This document shows positions 51,215-59,739 of a stretch of DNA of 64,000 bases, one piece after another. Numbering within the stretch: the first letter of the stretch is position 1; every line of letters starts with the position of its first letter. Source of the DNA: J054 sp965221985 (GTDB taxonomy: Bacteria; Pseudomonadota; Gammaproteobacteria; Steroidobacterales; GCA-2729495); NCBI GenBank assembly GCA_965221985.1, contig OZ244928.1:2294001-2358000 (forward strand), written 5' to 3'. The position numbers and the translations under genes are program-made. Below the pieces are notes generated by a model. That model searched no databases. It was not told the origin of the DNA and saw only the letters and a list, made by a program, of their open reading frames with translations.

Positions 51215-54200
51215 GCTTTTAACATCGGGCTATGCGTTTAATTACACCCACGGTCAGCCGAGCAAGACAGTACAGACGGTGACTTCGAGTGCTGCAGCTT
51301 GGTCAGGTAAGACCTGGACGGTGGAGACCACGGTCAGTTACGACAACAGTATTGCCGCGAGCAAGAACTGCCGCGGGTATCCCACGGCAGTGACGGTGAA
51401 GCGCACCAACGACTCGCCGGAAAATGAATCACGGGTGCAAAACCGCAGCTATAACAGCAATTGTCAGCTATTGACCGAAGTGGCTGGTGGCGCCACTGAT
51501 CCCACCAGTGAGCGTCTAAAAACAAGCTATGGTTATGTGAGCGGTGGGTTGCTGAACTCGGTCACCAACGACGCTGAAAATGGCAGCCTGGCGGATCGGC
51601 GCACGGTGTTTGGCTACGACACCCGTGGCTATCGGGTGACCAGCCAGACCAATGAGATTGATAACCAAGACAATGTGGTGGTTACCCAGACCTGGCACTA
51701 TCAGCTGGGGCTGCAAGCCAGCCGCACGGATCCGCGCAGTCAGCAGACGGTCTGGTTTTATGATGGTTTTGGTCGCTTGGAGACTGAGACGGTGCCGGGG
51801 TCAGCCAATTCGAGCGTCACGTATATCGATTGTGGTACCTGTTTTCCCAACCATGCCGCCTACAAGGTTGATACGGTTTTGTCGGGCGGCGCGTTGTCAC
51901 GCAGTTTCTTCGACAGTTATGGCCGGGTGGTGGGCCGGGAAAATTTGTTGGTCGATGGTGACTATAGCCGTCAGCAACTTACCTATAATGCCCGCGGCCA
52001 ATTGGTCAGCGAACAAACGCCGTATATTGGCAGCCCGACCGGCAGCACCAGCTATGTCTATAACGATGTCTTGGGCCGGGTGACGCAAGTCACCGCACCC
52101 GCCCCGGATGGCGGCAACGCCGTTACCCACTACACCTACACCCCTTTGACTGTGGCGGTGCAGGATGCCGAGACGCACACCACCACCCAACGTACCGATC
52201 CGCTAGGCCAGTTGCGCGAGGTGGCTCCACCGCTGGTCGGGGTGACCCAGTACACGTATCGGCCCTTCGGGGAATTGGCCACGGTTACCGATCCGGGTGG
52301 TAGCGCGGCGATCAAGACCTGGACCTACGATGGTTTAGGCAATCCCGAGACCTATGTGGATGTGAACTCGGGCACCTGGACCTATGACTATAATGTGTTC
52401 GGTGAGTTGGTCAGCCAAACTGATGATCAGTCGCCGGCGAATGTCATCACGGCCAGCTATGACCAATTAGGCCGTATTACCCAGCGCGTTGAACCCACTC
52501 TGGGGTTACTGCAAGGCAACACCACCACCTGGACCTATGAAACCACATCCACGGCCAATGGCTTTGGTCTGGTGAAGAACATTAGCGGCCCCACGGAACT
52601 GAGCGCCACCGGCTTTAATGAGTACTATGTCTACGAAGAACCCTATGGCCGGCCCAGCCGCATTGATACCCGCATTGAGAACGTGACCCACGTAACTGAC
52701 TATGACTACGACAATAGCACCGGTGAACTGACAGAGTTGACCTATCCCGCTTCGGTTTGGGGTGTGCGCCACAAGATCATTTACGACTACACCTACGGCT
52801 ATCTAGATCGTGTGCAGTGGCATGATTCAGTCAACACCCATGATATTTACGATGTGGTGGATGCCGATCCCCTGGGTCGCCCGAATGACATCGGCTGGGG
52901 TCCGTTTGGTGCCAGCAGCCACACCACCGCCTATAACTATCATCCCGCCAGCCTGCAGCTGGAAGGCATCCAAACCAGTGGCACCGGCAGCAACGATGTA
53001 CAGGACTACAGCTACACCTGGGACAAGGTGGGCAATCTTGAAACGCGTCAAGACCACAACCAAAGTGGCCTGACGGAGAGCTTTGGCTATGATGACCTCA
53101 ATCGTCTTATTCAGGTGGACTTGAGCACCGAGACTAATCCTACCTTGGTGATGACCTACACCGGCAATGGCAATATCTTGACCAAGACGGGGGTGACCGC
53201 CGGTGCCGGGGTGTATCAATACGGCCAAAACGGCGCCGGCCCGCATGCGGTCACGGGCATCAGTCAAGCGGCCACGGATTACAATCATTACAGCAGTTTC
53301 CACTATGACGCGAACGGCAATATGGATTGCCGGGGGGCGACGACCTCGGCCTGTAGTGGGGGTGATCCGGTCAGCTGGTATGCCTTTAATAAGCCGCAAC
53401 AGATTACCCGCGGCAGCGACAGCGCCAGCTTTGTGTACGGGCCCGATCGCAGTCGCATCAAGCAAAAGCGGGTGGCCGGCACCAAGACGCTGAATATCGA
53501 CTATGCGGGCAATCACTTCGAGCGCGAAAAGGTGGACAACAAGATTCGTTGGCGCCTGAACGTGTATGCCTATGGTGAACTGATTTACTGGATTCAGGAA
53601 TATCGTATCCAGAATACTTGTTCGGTGACCACCGGTTCGGACAGTTATTTTGTGCTCAAGGATCACTTGGGCAGTGTGGATCAGACGGTGCATGATCAAG
53701 GCTCCGGCAGTGGTGAGCAGCACAGCTACGATGCGTTTGGGCTCCGGCGCGATGTGGCCGGTTGGGCGGACGATGCGGATTACTCGCAGCTGACCACCGA
53801 TGAGCAATTGGATCGGGGTTATACCGAGCATGAGCACTTGGACAACGTGAGAGCCATTCATATGAATGGGCGGGTGCAGGATCCGATTATTGGGCGGATG
53901 TTGTCGGTGGATCCGATTGTTGGTGGTGCGACACCGCAGACGCATAATGGGTATAGCTATGTGGGGAATAATCCGGTTAGCGCGACCGATCCCACTGGGT
54001 TGTTTACCACCAATCCTCATAGACAAGGTTTTGTTGACATGGCCTTCGACTTAATCTCATTTGCCGATTTGGATAGAGCGGTGCAGGCGGCTGAAGAGTA
54101 TGGGGTCGCTTGGCGACAAAGTTTAAAAGAGGGTTGTACCCCAGTATGCACGGATGTGGATCTTTCAAAGTTTGATTGGAGTTATATCGACGCTATTGCC

Positions 54201-54854
54201 GGGGCGGCCAGGGGCATCATTAGTTCGTCAATGGCTGTCGGTAAGTATCATCGCGACCAGACATATTCACAGAATAAGTCGCGTGAACTCGCGGCCGCAG
54301 ACGCAGAAGCGCAGAGATGGAGAAATTCGGCCCGGGATGGGGCCAGAAATAATGACGCGACGGGTGAGATTGTTGGCTATGCAGAAAGTGCTGGTGGGGC
54401 GCTGGTCCCGATTTATGAGACTTCAGCGTTAGATTTTGCAGGGGGCATATTAACGAACCCGTTTCATCCGGTTGGTCGAGCATTTCAGAATGGTGGGCGG
54501 ATCGTCGCAAATAATTTTGGTTACACACCCGCGACAATTAATATAAGACAAATGGGCGTTTTTAGCGATTCATTCGCCGATGCGGCGGAAATGTGGGTAG
54601 CTGGATCGACTATGGCCGCTGGCGGTATAGTCACCTTTGGTGGCAGAGCTATGTTGACCGCCTACGGTGCGTACTCAAATGTATCACTCGTTAACGATTT
54701 CCGAACGAATGGATTGACTCCGAAGAATGCTACAAGTGCCCTTTTTGCTATTCACGGTGGCATCGTGGGCCGCGGGGCCAATTCAGGCGTAGTTGACGCA
54801 ATCTCGCTGGGCCTGAGTGAGTTAAACAATGCCATATGGCGTAATTCAAAATAG
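51213..54854 (+). CDS. Displaced RHS core fragment with alternative tip (Rhs2)
   Basis: A 1213-codon open frame. Residues about 5-925 repeat Rhs1 from residue about 930 on (YTHGQPSKTVQTVTS through QDPIIGRMLSVDPIVGG and YSYVGNNP) with only scattered changes. The SpvB and VCBS parts and the signal peptide are missing. After TDPTGLF the sequence switches to a new tip of about 285 residues, with a helical Ala/Glu-rich part (ADAEAQRWRNSARDGARNN) and a Gly-rich hydrophobic part (AGGILTNPFHPVGRAFQNGG). The only start is the ATG formed by the MITE end; no ribosome binding site precedes it, so it is probably silent and acts as a reservoir for recombination into Rhs1. The tip is not recognised. Confidence 0.8.
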   Translation: MLLTSGYAFNYTHGQPSKTVQTVTSSAAAWSGKTWTVETTVSYDNSIAASKNCRGYPTAVTVKRTNDSPENESRVQNRSYNSNCQLLTEVAGGATDPTSERLKTSYGYVSGGLLNSVTNDAENGSLADRRTVFGYDTRGYRVTSQTNEIDNQDNVVVTQTWHYQLGLQASRTDPRSQQTVWFYDGFGRLETETVPGSANSSVTYIDCGTCFPNHAAYKVDTVLSGGALSRSFFDSYGRVVGRENLLVDGDYSRQQLTYNARGQLVSEQTPYIGSPTGSTSYVYNDVLGRVTQVTAPAPDGGNAVTHYTYTPLTVAVQDAETHTTTQRTDPLGQLREVAPPLVGVTQYTYRPFGELATVTDPGGSAAIKTWTYDGLGNPETYVDVNSGTWTYDYNVFGELVSQTDDQSPANVITASYDQLGRITQRVEPTLGLLQGNTTTWTYETTSTANGFGLVKNISGPTELSATGFNEYYVYEEPYGRPSRIDTRIENVTHVTDYDYDNSTGELTELTYPASVWGVRHKIIYDYTYGYLDRVQWHDSVNTHDIYDVVDADPLGRPNDIGWGPFGASSHTTAYNYHPASLQLEGIQTSGTGSNDVQDYSYTWDKVGNLETRQDHNQSGLTESFGYDDLNRLIQVDLSTETNPTLVMTYTGNGNILTKTGVTAGAGVYQYGQNGAGPHAVTGISQAATDYNHYSSFHYDANGNMDCRGATTSACSGGDPVSWYAFNKPQQITRGSDSASFVYGPDRSRIKQKRVAGTKTLNIDYAGNHFEREKVDNKIRWRLNVYAYGELIYWIQEYRIQNTCSVTTGSDSYFVLKDHLGSVDQTVHDQGSGSGEQHSYDAFGLRRDVAGWADDADYSQLTTDEQLDRGYTEHEHLDNVRAIHMNGRVQDPIIGRMLSVDPIVGGATPQTHNGYSYVGNNPVSATDPTGLFTTNPHRQGFVDMAFDLISFADLDRAVQAAEEYGVAWRQSLKEGCTPVCTDVDLSKFDWSYIDAIAGAARGIISSSMAVGKYHRDQTYSQNKSRELAAADAEAQRWRNSARDGARNNDATGEIVGYAESAGGALVPIYETSALDFAGGILTNPFHPVGRAFQNGGRIVANNFGYTPATINIRQMGVFSDSFADAAEMWVAGSTMAAGGIVTFGGRAMLTAYGAYSNVSLVNDFRTNGLTPKNATSALFAIHGGIVGRGANSGVVDAISLGLSELNNAIWRNSK

Positions 54855-54862
54855 TCTGAGTA

Positions 54863-55255
54863 ATGCGGCGATACGACTTTTTCCCTCGCCTTTATCACGC
54901 CTCGGGAATTGCTTGGGCGATGATGTTGCCTGCGATGATATTTCTCTATGCGCGAAATAATTTCTCAGAAAACTGGTATGTTATATTAGCTAGCATAGGC
55001 GTTTTCGTGTTATTTAGTATTATATTTTTTGTCGCTCAATTCGATTTCCTGTCTTCAGTTAGGCGAAGACTAGTTTTTTTTGGTGTATCAATCATGAATG
55101 TCTTGGTTCTTTTAGTTGCGGATCGGCCTGAAATTCTCTCCCAGAGTTTGGGCTTGAAAGTGCCTAACTGGAGCGCGATGTTCATTATTCTGTTTTCTGT
55201 ATCCCTAGCGGCGGCAACGGTGCTCGTGTTTTTTGGTTCGAACGATAACAATTAG
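54863..55255 (+). CDS. Small four-helix membrane protein after the Rhs2 tip (candidate immunity)
   Basis: A 130-residue protein with four hydrophobic segments (IAWAMMLPAMIFLYA, WYVILASIGVFVLFSIIFFVA, LVFFGVSIMNVLVLLVA, MFIILFSVSLAAATVLVFFG). It starts 8 bases after the Rhs2 stop and is clearly AT-rich relative to the RHS core. A membrane-located immunity protein would suit a tip that acts on the membrane, and the Rhs2 tip has a Gly-rich hydrophobic part. This reasoning is positional only. Confidence 0.65.
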   Translation: MRRYDFFPRLYHASGIAWAMMLPAMIFLYARNNFSENWYVILASIGVFVLFSIIFFVAQFDFLSSVRRRLVFFGVSIMNVLVLLVADRPEILSQSLGLKVPNWSAMFIILFSVSLAAATVLVFFGSNDNN

Positions 55256-55261
55256 AAGGGA

Positions 55262-55392
55262 ATTTGGTGCCGGTCATTAGTTTATAAGTTTTTCTTTCTT
55301 AGCCCGAACACTTCATCGCGCGACTCGTCGCGCTGGCGCCCAAACCCCGCGCGCATCTGGCTCGATACCACGGTGCCTTAGAAAAAACTAAT
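55262..55392. mobile_element. MITE copy 2 (right end truncated at the Rhs3 junction)
   Basis: The left inverted repeat and the interior are complete, but the right end stops at AAAAAACTAAT and passes without a gap into RHS-core sequence (TATGACGATCTGAATCG). The last 20 or so bases of the right repeat are missing. The exact junction shows that the Rhs3 fragment was joined at the MITE end. Confidence 0.8.
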
Positions 55393-57071
55393 ATGACGAT
55401 CTGAATCGCCTGACCCAGGTGGATCTGAGTACCCAGACCAACCCCAGCTTGGTGATGACCTACACCGGCAATGGCAATATCTTGACCAAGACGGGGGTGA
55501 CCGCCGGTGCCGGGGTGTATCAATACGGCCAAAACGGCGCCGGCCCGCATGCGGTCACGGGCATCAGTCAAGCGGCCACGGATTACAATCATTACAGCAG
55601 TTTCCACTATGACGCGAACGGCAATATGGATTGCCGCGGGGCGACGACCTCGGCCTGTAGTGGCGGTGATCCGGTCAGCTGGTATGCCTTTAACAAGCCG
55701 CAACAGATTACCCGCGGCAGCGACAGCGCCAGCTTTGTCTACGGGCCCAATCGCAGCCGCATCAAGCAAAAGCGGGTGGCCGGCACCAAGACGCTGAATA
55801 TCGACTATGCGGGCAATCACTTCGAGCGCGAAAAGGTGGACAATAAGATTCGTTGGCGCCTGAACGTGTATGCCTATGGCGAACTGATTTACTGGATTCA
55901 GGAATATCGTATCCAGAATACCTGTTCGGTGACCACCGGTTCGGACAGTTATTTTGTGCTCAAGGATCACTTGGGCAGTGTGGATCAGACGGTGCATGAT
56001 CAAGGCTCCGGCAGTGGTGAGCAGCACAGCTACGATGCCTTTGGGCTCAGGCGCGATGTGGCCGGTTGGGCGGATGATGCGGATTACTCACAGCTGACCA
56101 CCGATGAGCAATTGGATCGGGGTTATACCGAGCATGAGCACTTGGACAATGTCAGGGCCATTCATATGAATGGGCGGGTGCAGGATCCGATTATTGGGCG
56201 GATGTTGTCGGTGGATCCGATTGTTGGTGGTGCGACACCGCAGACGCACAATGGGTATAGCTATGTGGGGAATAATCCGTTGAGCTATACGGATCCGAGT
56301 GGGTTTTTCGTTTGCTGGCCCTATTCACGAGAGTCAGAATCGCACATATTTGGTGTTATCGCTAACAACTCAGCAAGAACCGAAAATTCTCCCGGTGCCG
56401 AGTACGACACATCGCCACTCGTAATTACTTTGAATTGGTCTGTAGTCACAACAATATTTTCGTACGGAGGAGCGCCCAGTACGATAAATCAAGAAGGTTG
56501 TGGAATAGACCCGCCATTTGTAACCGATACCGAAATTAGAATCCTAGAGACCTATGAAACTTGGTACTATGAATTGACCGAGCAGGGTGCGACGCCGCAA
56601 GAAGCTGAGGATATAATTTATAACCGTGATCGGAGCGGTGGCGGTGAGTCCCAAGGGGGCGGTCTAAGTATTCAGCCGATTCCCCCAGCACCCTTGCCGC
56701 CAACAAACAACATTCCGCCAAACGTTTTTGGCGGAACCATTGCGAGTGGGGCTGAACAAACCCAGCTTGTTGTCGATGTTATCGGTGATGCTGAGCTTTC
56801 GATCGCTGTAGTACCAGCGCCATTTGGTGGAGATATCTCAAACGTAAGCGTCACTATCCAACAAAGCGGCATTATGGAAGTTATTCAGCGAGGATCAGAG
56901 AATGCGCCAGTTGAGGTAACTCCCGCTAATCCGCTATTTGTGCCTATTCCAGGGCCGCCTGATGGGGGAGCCCGAGATATTTCAATTAGGGTGAGTAATC
57001 AAGGGCCCCGTCGCGTATTGCCGCTGTTGCGCGGACAGCAGAAGCTGCCTCCTACTTTGGTGAGAAAATAG
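55392..57071 (+). CDS. Second displaced RHS core fragment with a third tip (Rhs3)
   Basis: The RHS frame opens at the MITE junction (YDDLNRLTQVDLSTQTNP) with no native start; the first possible start is a GTG at 55419 (about 550 codons). It repeats only the last about 300 residues of the core and agrees with Rhs2 rather than Rhs1 at several silent and coding differences, so it derives from a Rhs2-like copy. After TDPSGFF a third tip of about 260 residues begins: an acidic helical part (TYETWYYELTEQGATPQEAEDIIYNRD), a Pro/Gly linker, and a beta-rich end (TQLVVDVIGDAELSIAVVPAPFGGDISNVSV). No toxin family recognised. Probably silent. Confidence 0.75.
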   Translation, partial: YDDLNRLTQVDLSTQTNPSLVMTYTGNGNILTKTGVTAGAGVYQYGQNGAGPHAVTGISQAATDYNHYSSFHYDANGNMDCRGATTSACSGGDPVSWYAFNKPQQITRGSDSASFVYGPNRSRIKQKRVAGTKTLNIDYAGNHFEREKVDNKIRWRLNVYAYGELIYWIQEYRIQNTCSVTTGSDSYFVLKDHLGSVDQTVHDQGSGSGEQHSYDAFGLRRDVAGWADDADYSQLTTDEQLDRGYTEHEHLDNVRAIHMNGRVQDPIIGRMLSVDPIVGGATPQTHNGYSYVGNNPLSYTDPSGFFVCWPYSRESESHIFGVIANNSARTENSPGAEYDTSPLVITLNWSVVTTIFSYGGAPSTINQEGCGIDPPFVTDTEIRILETYETWYYELTEQGATPQEAEDIIYNRDRSGGGESQGGGLSIQPIPPAPLPPTNNIPPNVFGGTIASGAEQTQLVVDVIGDAELSIAVVPAPFGGDISNVSVTIQQSGIMEVIQRGSENAPVEVTPANPLFVPIPGPPDGGARDISIRVSNQGPRRVLPLLRGQQKLPPTLVRK

Positions 57072-57197
57072 GCGGCCTAAATGTGAGTATGAAATTCATT
57101 ACCGCAACTTGAGGTGTCCATTGGAAGCATTTATTTGGGTACACTAAATTGTTCTACCTCTCTCTATTTTCAACTAGCCCTAGGTGAAATAATAACT

Positions 57198-58058
57198 ATG
57201 TACACGAATCACTCGCTGACTGCTTTTCTAGTGTTGCTGGCGCTTGGGCAGATCTGCTTTGCCGAGGAGTGCTCGGCGACTTTTGATGCGGCTACAGATT
57301 TATATCGCGCGGGCGATTTTGTATCTTCTCAGTCAATTTATGCTGAGCTATTAGCAGGTGATAGAAATCCAAGAAACTGCCGGGTTGAGTCATATGAGGC
57401 TCTGATTAAAGTGTGTGCGAGACGTGAGTCACGATGTGGCTGGCGCAAATGTGCTGATGAAGTTGTTAAGCTAAGCATCACTGCCGGAATATTTGATTAC
57501 AAAATTGCGGGTTTAGTGTTCCGTTTATCGAACGACTATCTGCTTCAGGGATTAGATGGCGAAGCCGAAAAATTACTCCGAAAGATGGTTGCGCTCGATG
57601 ATAGCTCGGGAAAAATTACGATAACAATTCGACGTGCGGCATTTCTAAAGCTAGGTGAAATCTATTTGAAGCATTGGGATTTCAAGCGTGCGCTTTCTGC
57701 TTACAATGAGGCTGCAAAATTTCAGCTTGAAATGCAGGGCGCAGAAACAAGCGAAAGTATTCTGCCGATGCTCAAGATTGCAGGAATTCATAATATTCAA
57801 GGAGAGTACGCGGTTGCACTAAAGACTTTAGAGCGACTGCGTAGTGTGAATGATGCTGTATTCAATCTGAATTCTTCTGTTCCGATAGCGATTGATTTTT
57901 TGGAGGAGTATTCTAAAGCTTTACTTGGTCTGTCGCGCTATCGCGAAGCTAGGCTTATGGCTGAGCGTGCCGTTAGAATTCGGATGAACATTGCTCAAAA
58001 TATTAGAGGTAGTAGTAATCAGGAGAGTAATCAGGACATCCAGCATAACTTGAACTAG
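57198..58058 (+). CDS. Secreted TPR-type protein after the Rhs3 tip
   Basis: A 286-residue protein from the ATG at 57198 with a signal peptide (LTAFLVLLALGQICFAEE). TPR-like helical repeats follow: AATDLYRAGDFVSSQSIYAELLAGDR, AAFLKLGEIYLKHWDFKRALSAYNEAAKF, MLKIAGIHNIQGEYAVALKTLERL, EYSKALLGLSRYREARLMAERAV. Several Cys (NCRVESYEALIKVCARRESRCGWRKC) suggest disulfides. Its last residues (NQESNQDIQHNLN) are coded by the degenerate GGACATCC repeat, so the original C-terminus has been replaced. It lies in the position of an immunity gene, but TPR proteins are not typical immunity proteins, so the link is weak. Confidence 0.65.
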   Translation: MYTNHSLTAFLVLLALGQICFAEECSATFDAATDLYRAGDFVSSQSIYAELLAGDRNPRNCRVESYEALIKVCARRESRCGWRKCADEVVKLSITAGIFDYKIAGLVFRLSNDYLLQGLDGEAEKLLRKMVALDDSSGKITITIRRAAFLKLGEIYLKHWDFKRALSAYNEAAKFQLEMQGAETSESILPMLKIAGIHNIQGEYAVALKTLERLRSVNDAVFNLNSSVPIAIDFLEEYSKALLGLSRYREARLMAERAVRIRMNIAQNIRGSSNQESNQDIQHNLN

Positions 58059-58065
58059 CGGCGAG
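58029..58065. repeat. Copy of the AATCAGGACATCC repeat at the end of the TPR gene
   Basis: Matches 50979-51013 with one or two differences (AATCAGGACATCCAGCATAA, then CTTGAACTAGCGGC). It overlaps the last codons of the TPR gene and is followed shortly by a MITE, as at 50979-51214, so the two sites share the order repeat-then-MITE. Confidence 0.65.
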
Positions 58066-58075
58066 AGCGGTTGGA

Positions 58076-58228
58076 ATTTGGTGCCGGTCATTAGTTTATA
58101 AGTTTTTCGTTCTTAGCCCGAACACTTCATCGCGCGACTCGTCGTGCTGGCGCCCAAACCCCGCGCGCATCTGGCTCGATACCACGGTGCCTTAGAAAAA
58201 ACTAATAAACTAATGACCGGCACCAAAT
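58076..58228. mobile_element. MITE copy 3 (complete, about 153 bp)
   Basis: Both about 31-bp inverted repeats are present, with the full interior including the GC-rich hairpin. Same orientation as copies 1 and 2. No obvious target duplication is seen at the ends, as expected for single-strand (Y1-type) transposition. Confidence 0.88.
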
Positions 58229-58292
58229 GCTCATTTCTCAATTGCGGCGAGCAAGCTAATATGCTAATTGTGGCGTGTCGGAGGTTCATCAT

Positions 58293-58625
58293 ATGCGTCA
58301 AATCAATCGCACCGCTCTGTGGATTGGCTGCGTGAACATTGGGATCTTGTTTTGCGGGATGGCCTTAATATCCGCATGCGCCCCAGACAACGATAGCCCG
58401 CTCAGCGGGCCGCAGGCGGCCAAACGTGGCGAGCAAGTTTTCAACTATAACTGCGGCTTCTGTCATGGCGCTGAAGGTCGCGGCCCGAAGTTAACGGAGA
58501 TTAAGTCGCTATCGGCAACCGAACTGCGCGGCAAGATTATCAATCACCCAATATCCGGCCAAATACCGCAGCGGTTACAGGCGCACGAGCTGGCCGATCT
58601 TAATGAGTTTCTGGAATCAGACTAG
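58293..58625 (+). CDS. Small c-type cytochrome lipoprotein
   Basis: A 110-residue protein from the ATG at 58293 with GGAGG upstream. The leader (LWIGCVNIGILFCGMALISAC) ends in a lipobox (ISAC), giving a membrane-tethered protein. The heme motif CGFCH lies in RGEQVFNYNCGFCHGAEGRGPKL, the class I cytochrome c arrangement. The expected Met ligand is not evident in the short C-terminal part (LQAHELADLNEFLES). It is probably a periplasmic electron carrier. It stands alone between MITEs, not beside any oxidase. Confidence 0.8.
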   Translation: MRQINRTALWIGCVNIGILFCGMALISACAPDNDSPLSGPQAAKRGEQVFNYNCGFCHGAEGRGPKLTEIKSLSATELRGKIINHPISGQIPQRLQAHELADLNEFLESD

Positions 58626-58682
58626 ATTTTTAGCCGCTAATGCTTGGTAGTGCGGGACCTGAAAGACTCGACTTTGGGTCAG

Positions 58683-58740
58683 CGATCGGGACATTCAAAA
58701 TGACTTTGCCCGTATCAAGGTGATTGGGCAAGAAAATCGC
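58683..58740. repeat. Copy of the GGGACAT / TATCAAGGTGATT repeat
   Basis: A diverged match to 50888-50945 (ATCGGGACAT, then TATCAAGGTGATT and GGCAAGAAA). It lies just upstream of MITE copy 4, as the related repeat at 50888-51013 lies upstream of MITE copy 1. Confidence 0.55.
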
Positions 58741-58766
58741 TGTGCCTAAGATGGCTGTCCATAGGA

Positions 58767-58920
58767 ATTTGGTGCCGGTCATTAGTTTATTAGTTTTTTC
58801 CAAGATACCCGTGGTATCAAGCCAGATGCGCGCGGGGTTGGCGCGCCAGCGCGACGAGTCGCGCGATGAAGTGTTCGGGCTAAGAAAGAAAAACTAATAA
58901 ACTAATGACCGGCACCAAAT
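58767..58920. mobile_element. MITE copy 4 (complete, inverted orientation, about 154 bp)
   Basis: Same terminal repeats as copies 1-3; the interior runs in the opposite orientation (GCGCGCCAGCGCGACGAGTC on the plus strand) with a perfect GCGCGAC-GA-GTCGCGC hairpin in the middle. Confidence 0.88.
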
Positions 58921-58940
58921 GGGCACCAATAACGGACCAA

Positions 58941-59249
58941 TCAGCGCCAGGGTGGGTCATCGTTGCCAGCGAGGTCCTGGCGTACATGCACAAGCGCTAA
59001 GATATTGATCGTATCCCGGTCGTCGTCGATCGCATAGATCACGCGCTGACTCTGTACGATGAGTTCGCGGATGTTTTGTGAGTCGGCCTCGGGGACTTTC
59101 CGGCCGACGCGGGGAAGCTCAGCGAGCTTTACGACCGCATCGAGGATACGGTCGATGTACTGCTCAGCATAGATGGGCGCGTCGCGGGCGAGGTAGTCGA
59201 ACAGCTCGTCGAAGTCCGTCTCGGCCGGTTCGGTCCAGACAACCCTCAT
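58941..59249 (-). CDS. ParE/RelE-family toxin
   Basis: A 102-residue protein: MRVVWTEPAETDFDELFDYLARDAPIYAEQYIDRILDAVVKLAELPRVGRKVPEADSQNIRELIVQSQRVIYAI, followed by INILALVHVRQDL. This is the ParE/RelE fold (two N-terminal helices, then R-E-L...Y-x-I and I-L-x-V-x-H-x-R). ParE members poison gyrase, RelE members cut mRNA; the sequence alone does not decide, but ParE is more likely. Its start overlaps the antitoxin stop by 4 bases. Confidence 0.9.
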   Translation of the reverse strand: MRVVWTEPAETDFDELFDYLARDAPIYAEQYIDRILDAVVKLAELPRVGRKVPEADSQNIRELIVQSQRVIYAIDDDRDTINILALVHVRQDLAGNDDPPWR

Positions 59250-59434
59250 TGAGACTTGCGTGCAAGCAGCCTGGCTTTGACCTCTTCGTGTGGCACGGTG
59301 CGGCCCGCGGCGGCGGCCTCAAGACCGGCTTCGATTTTCTGCTTGACGTACAGCTCGTACATCAGATCGTCCCAGGTAGCCTGCTCGGGCAGGTTGTCGA
59401 CGATGCTGCGGGCAGCTTCCTTGACGGATGACAT
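59246..59434 (-). CDS. Antitoxin of the ParE/RelE-type module
   Basis: A 62-residue protein upstream of and overlapping the toxin (ATGA). VKEAARSIVDNLPEQATWDDLMYELYVKQKIEAGLEAAAAGRTVPHEEVKARLLAR matches a common small antitoxin family paired with ParE/RelE toxins: an N-terminal dimerisation part and a C-terminal helix that wraps the toxin. The pair is complete and lies between MITE copies 4 and 5. Confidence 0.88.
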   Translation of the reverse strand: MSSVKEAARSIVDNLPEQATWDDLMYELYVKQKIEAGLEAAAAGRTVPHEEVKARLLARKSQ

Positions 59435-59578
59435 GGTGGTGTCCTCGAATTCTCGCTACACAATTGACCATACCATTTTAGCGCTCAATGTGCGGGTTCG
59501 AAGCTGGTTTAGCTTGATAGAAATTGAACTCCCAACCCCAAGGAGCTTACAAGCACCCACCGAACATAATGCGCCAGA
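59435..59578. other. Promoter region of the toxin-antitoxin pair
   Basis: Short stretch upstream of the antitoxin and before MITE copy 5. No further gene or repeat was seen. Confidence 0.35.
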
Positions 59579-59731
59579 ATTTGGTGCCGGTCATTAGTTT
59601 ATTAGTTTTTTCCAAGAAACCTTGGCATTGAGCCAGATGCGCGCGGGGTTGGCGCGCCAGCGCGACGAGTCGCGCGATGAAGTGTTCGGGCTAAGAAAGA
59701 AAAACTAATAAACTAATGACCGGCACCAAAT
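59579..59731. mobile_element. MITE copy 5 (complete, inverted orientation, about 153 bp)
   Basis: Complete terminal repeats and interior, same orientation as copy 4. Directly followed by a partial copy at 59740. Confidence 0.88.
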
Positions 59732-59739
59732 GCCACTGC

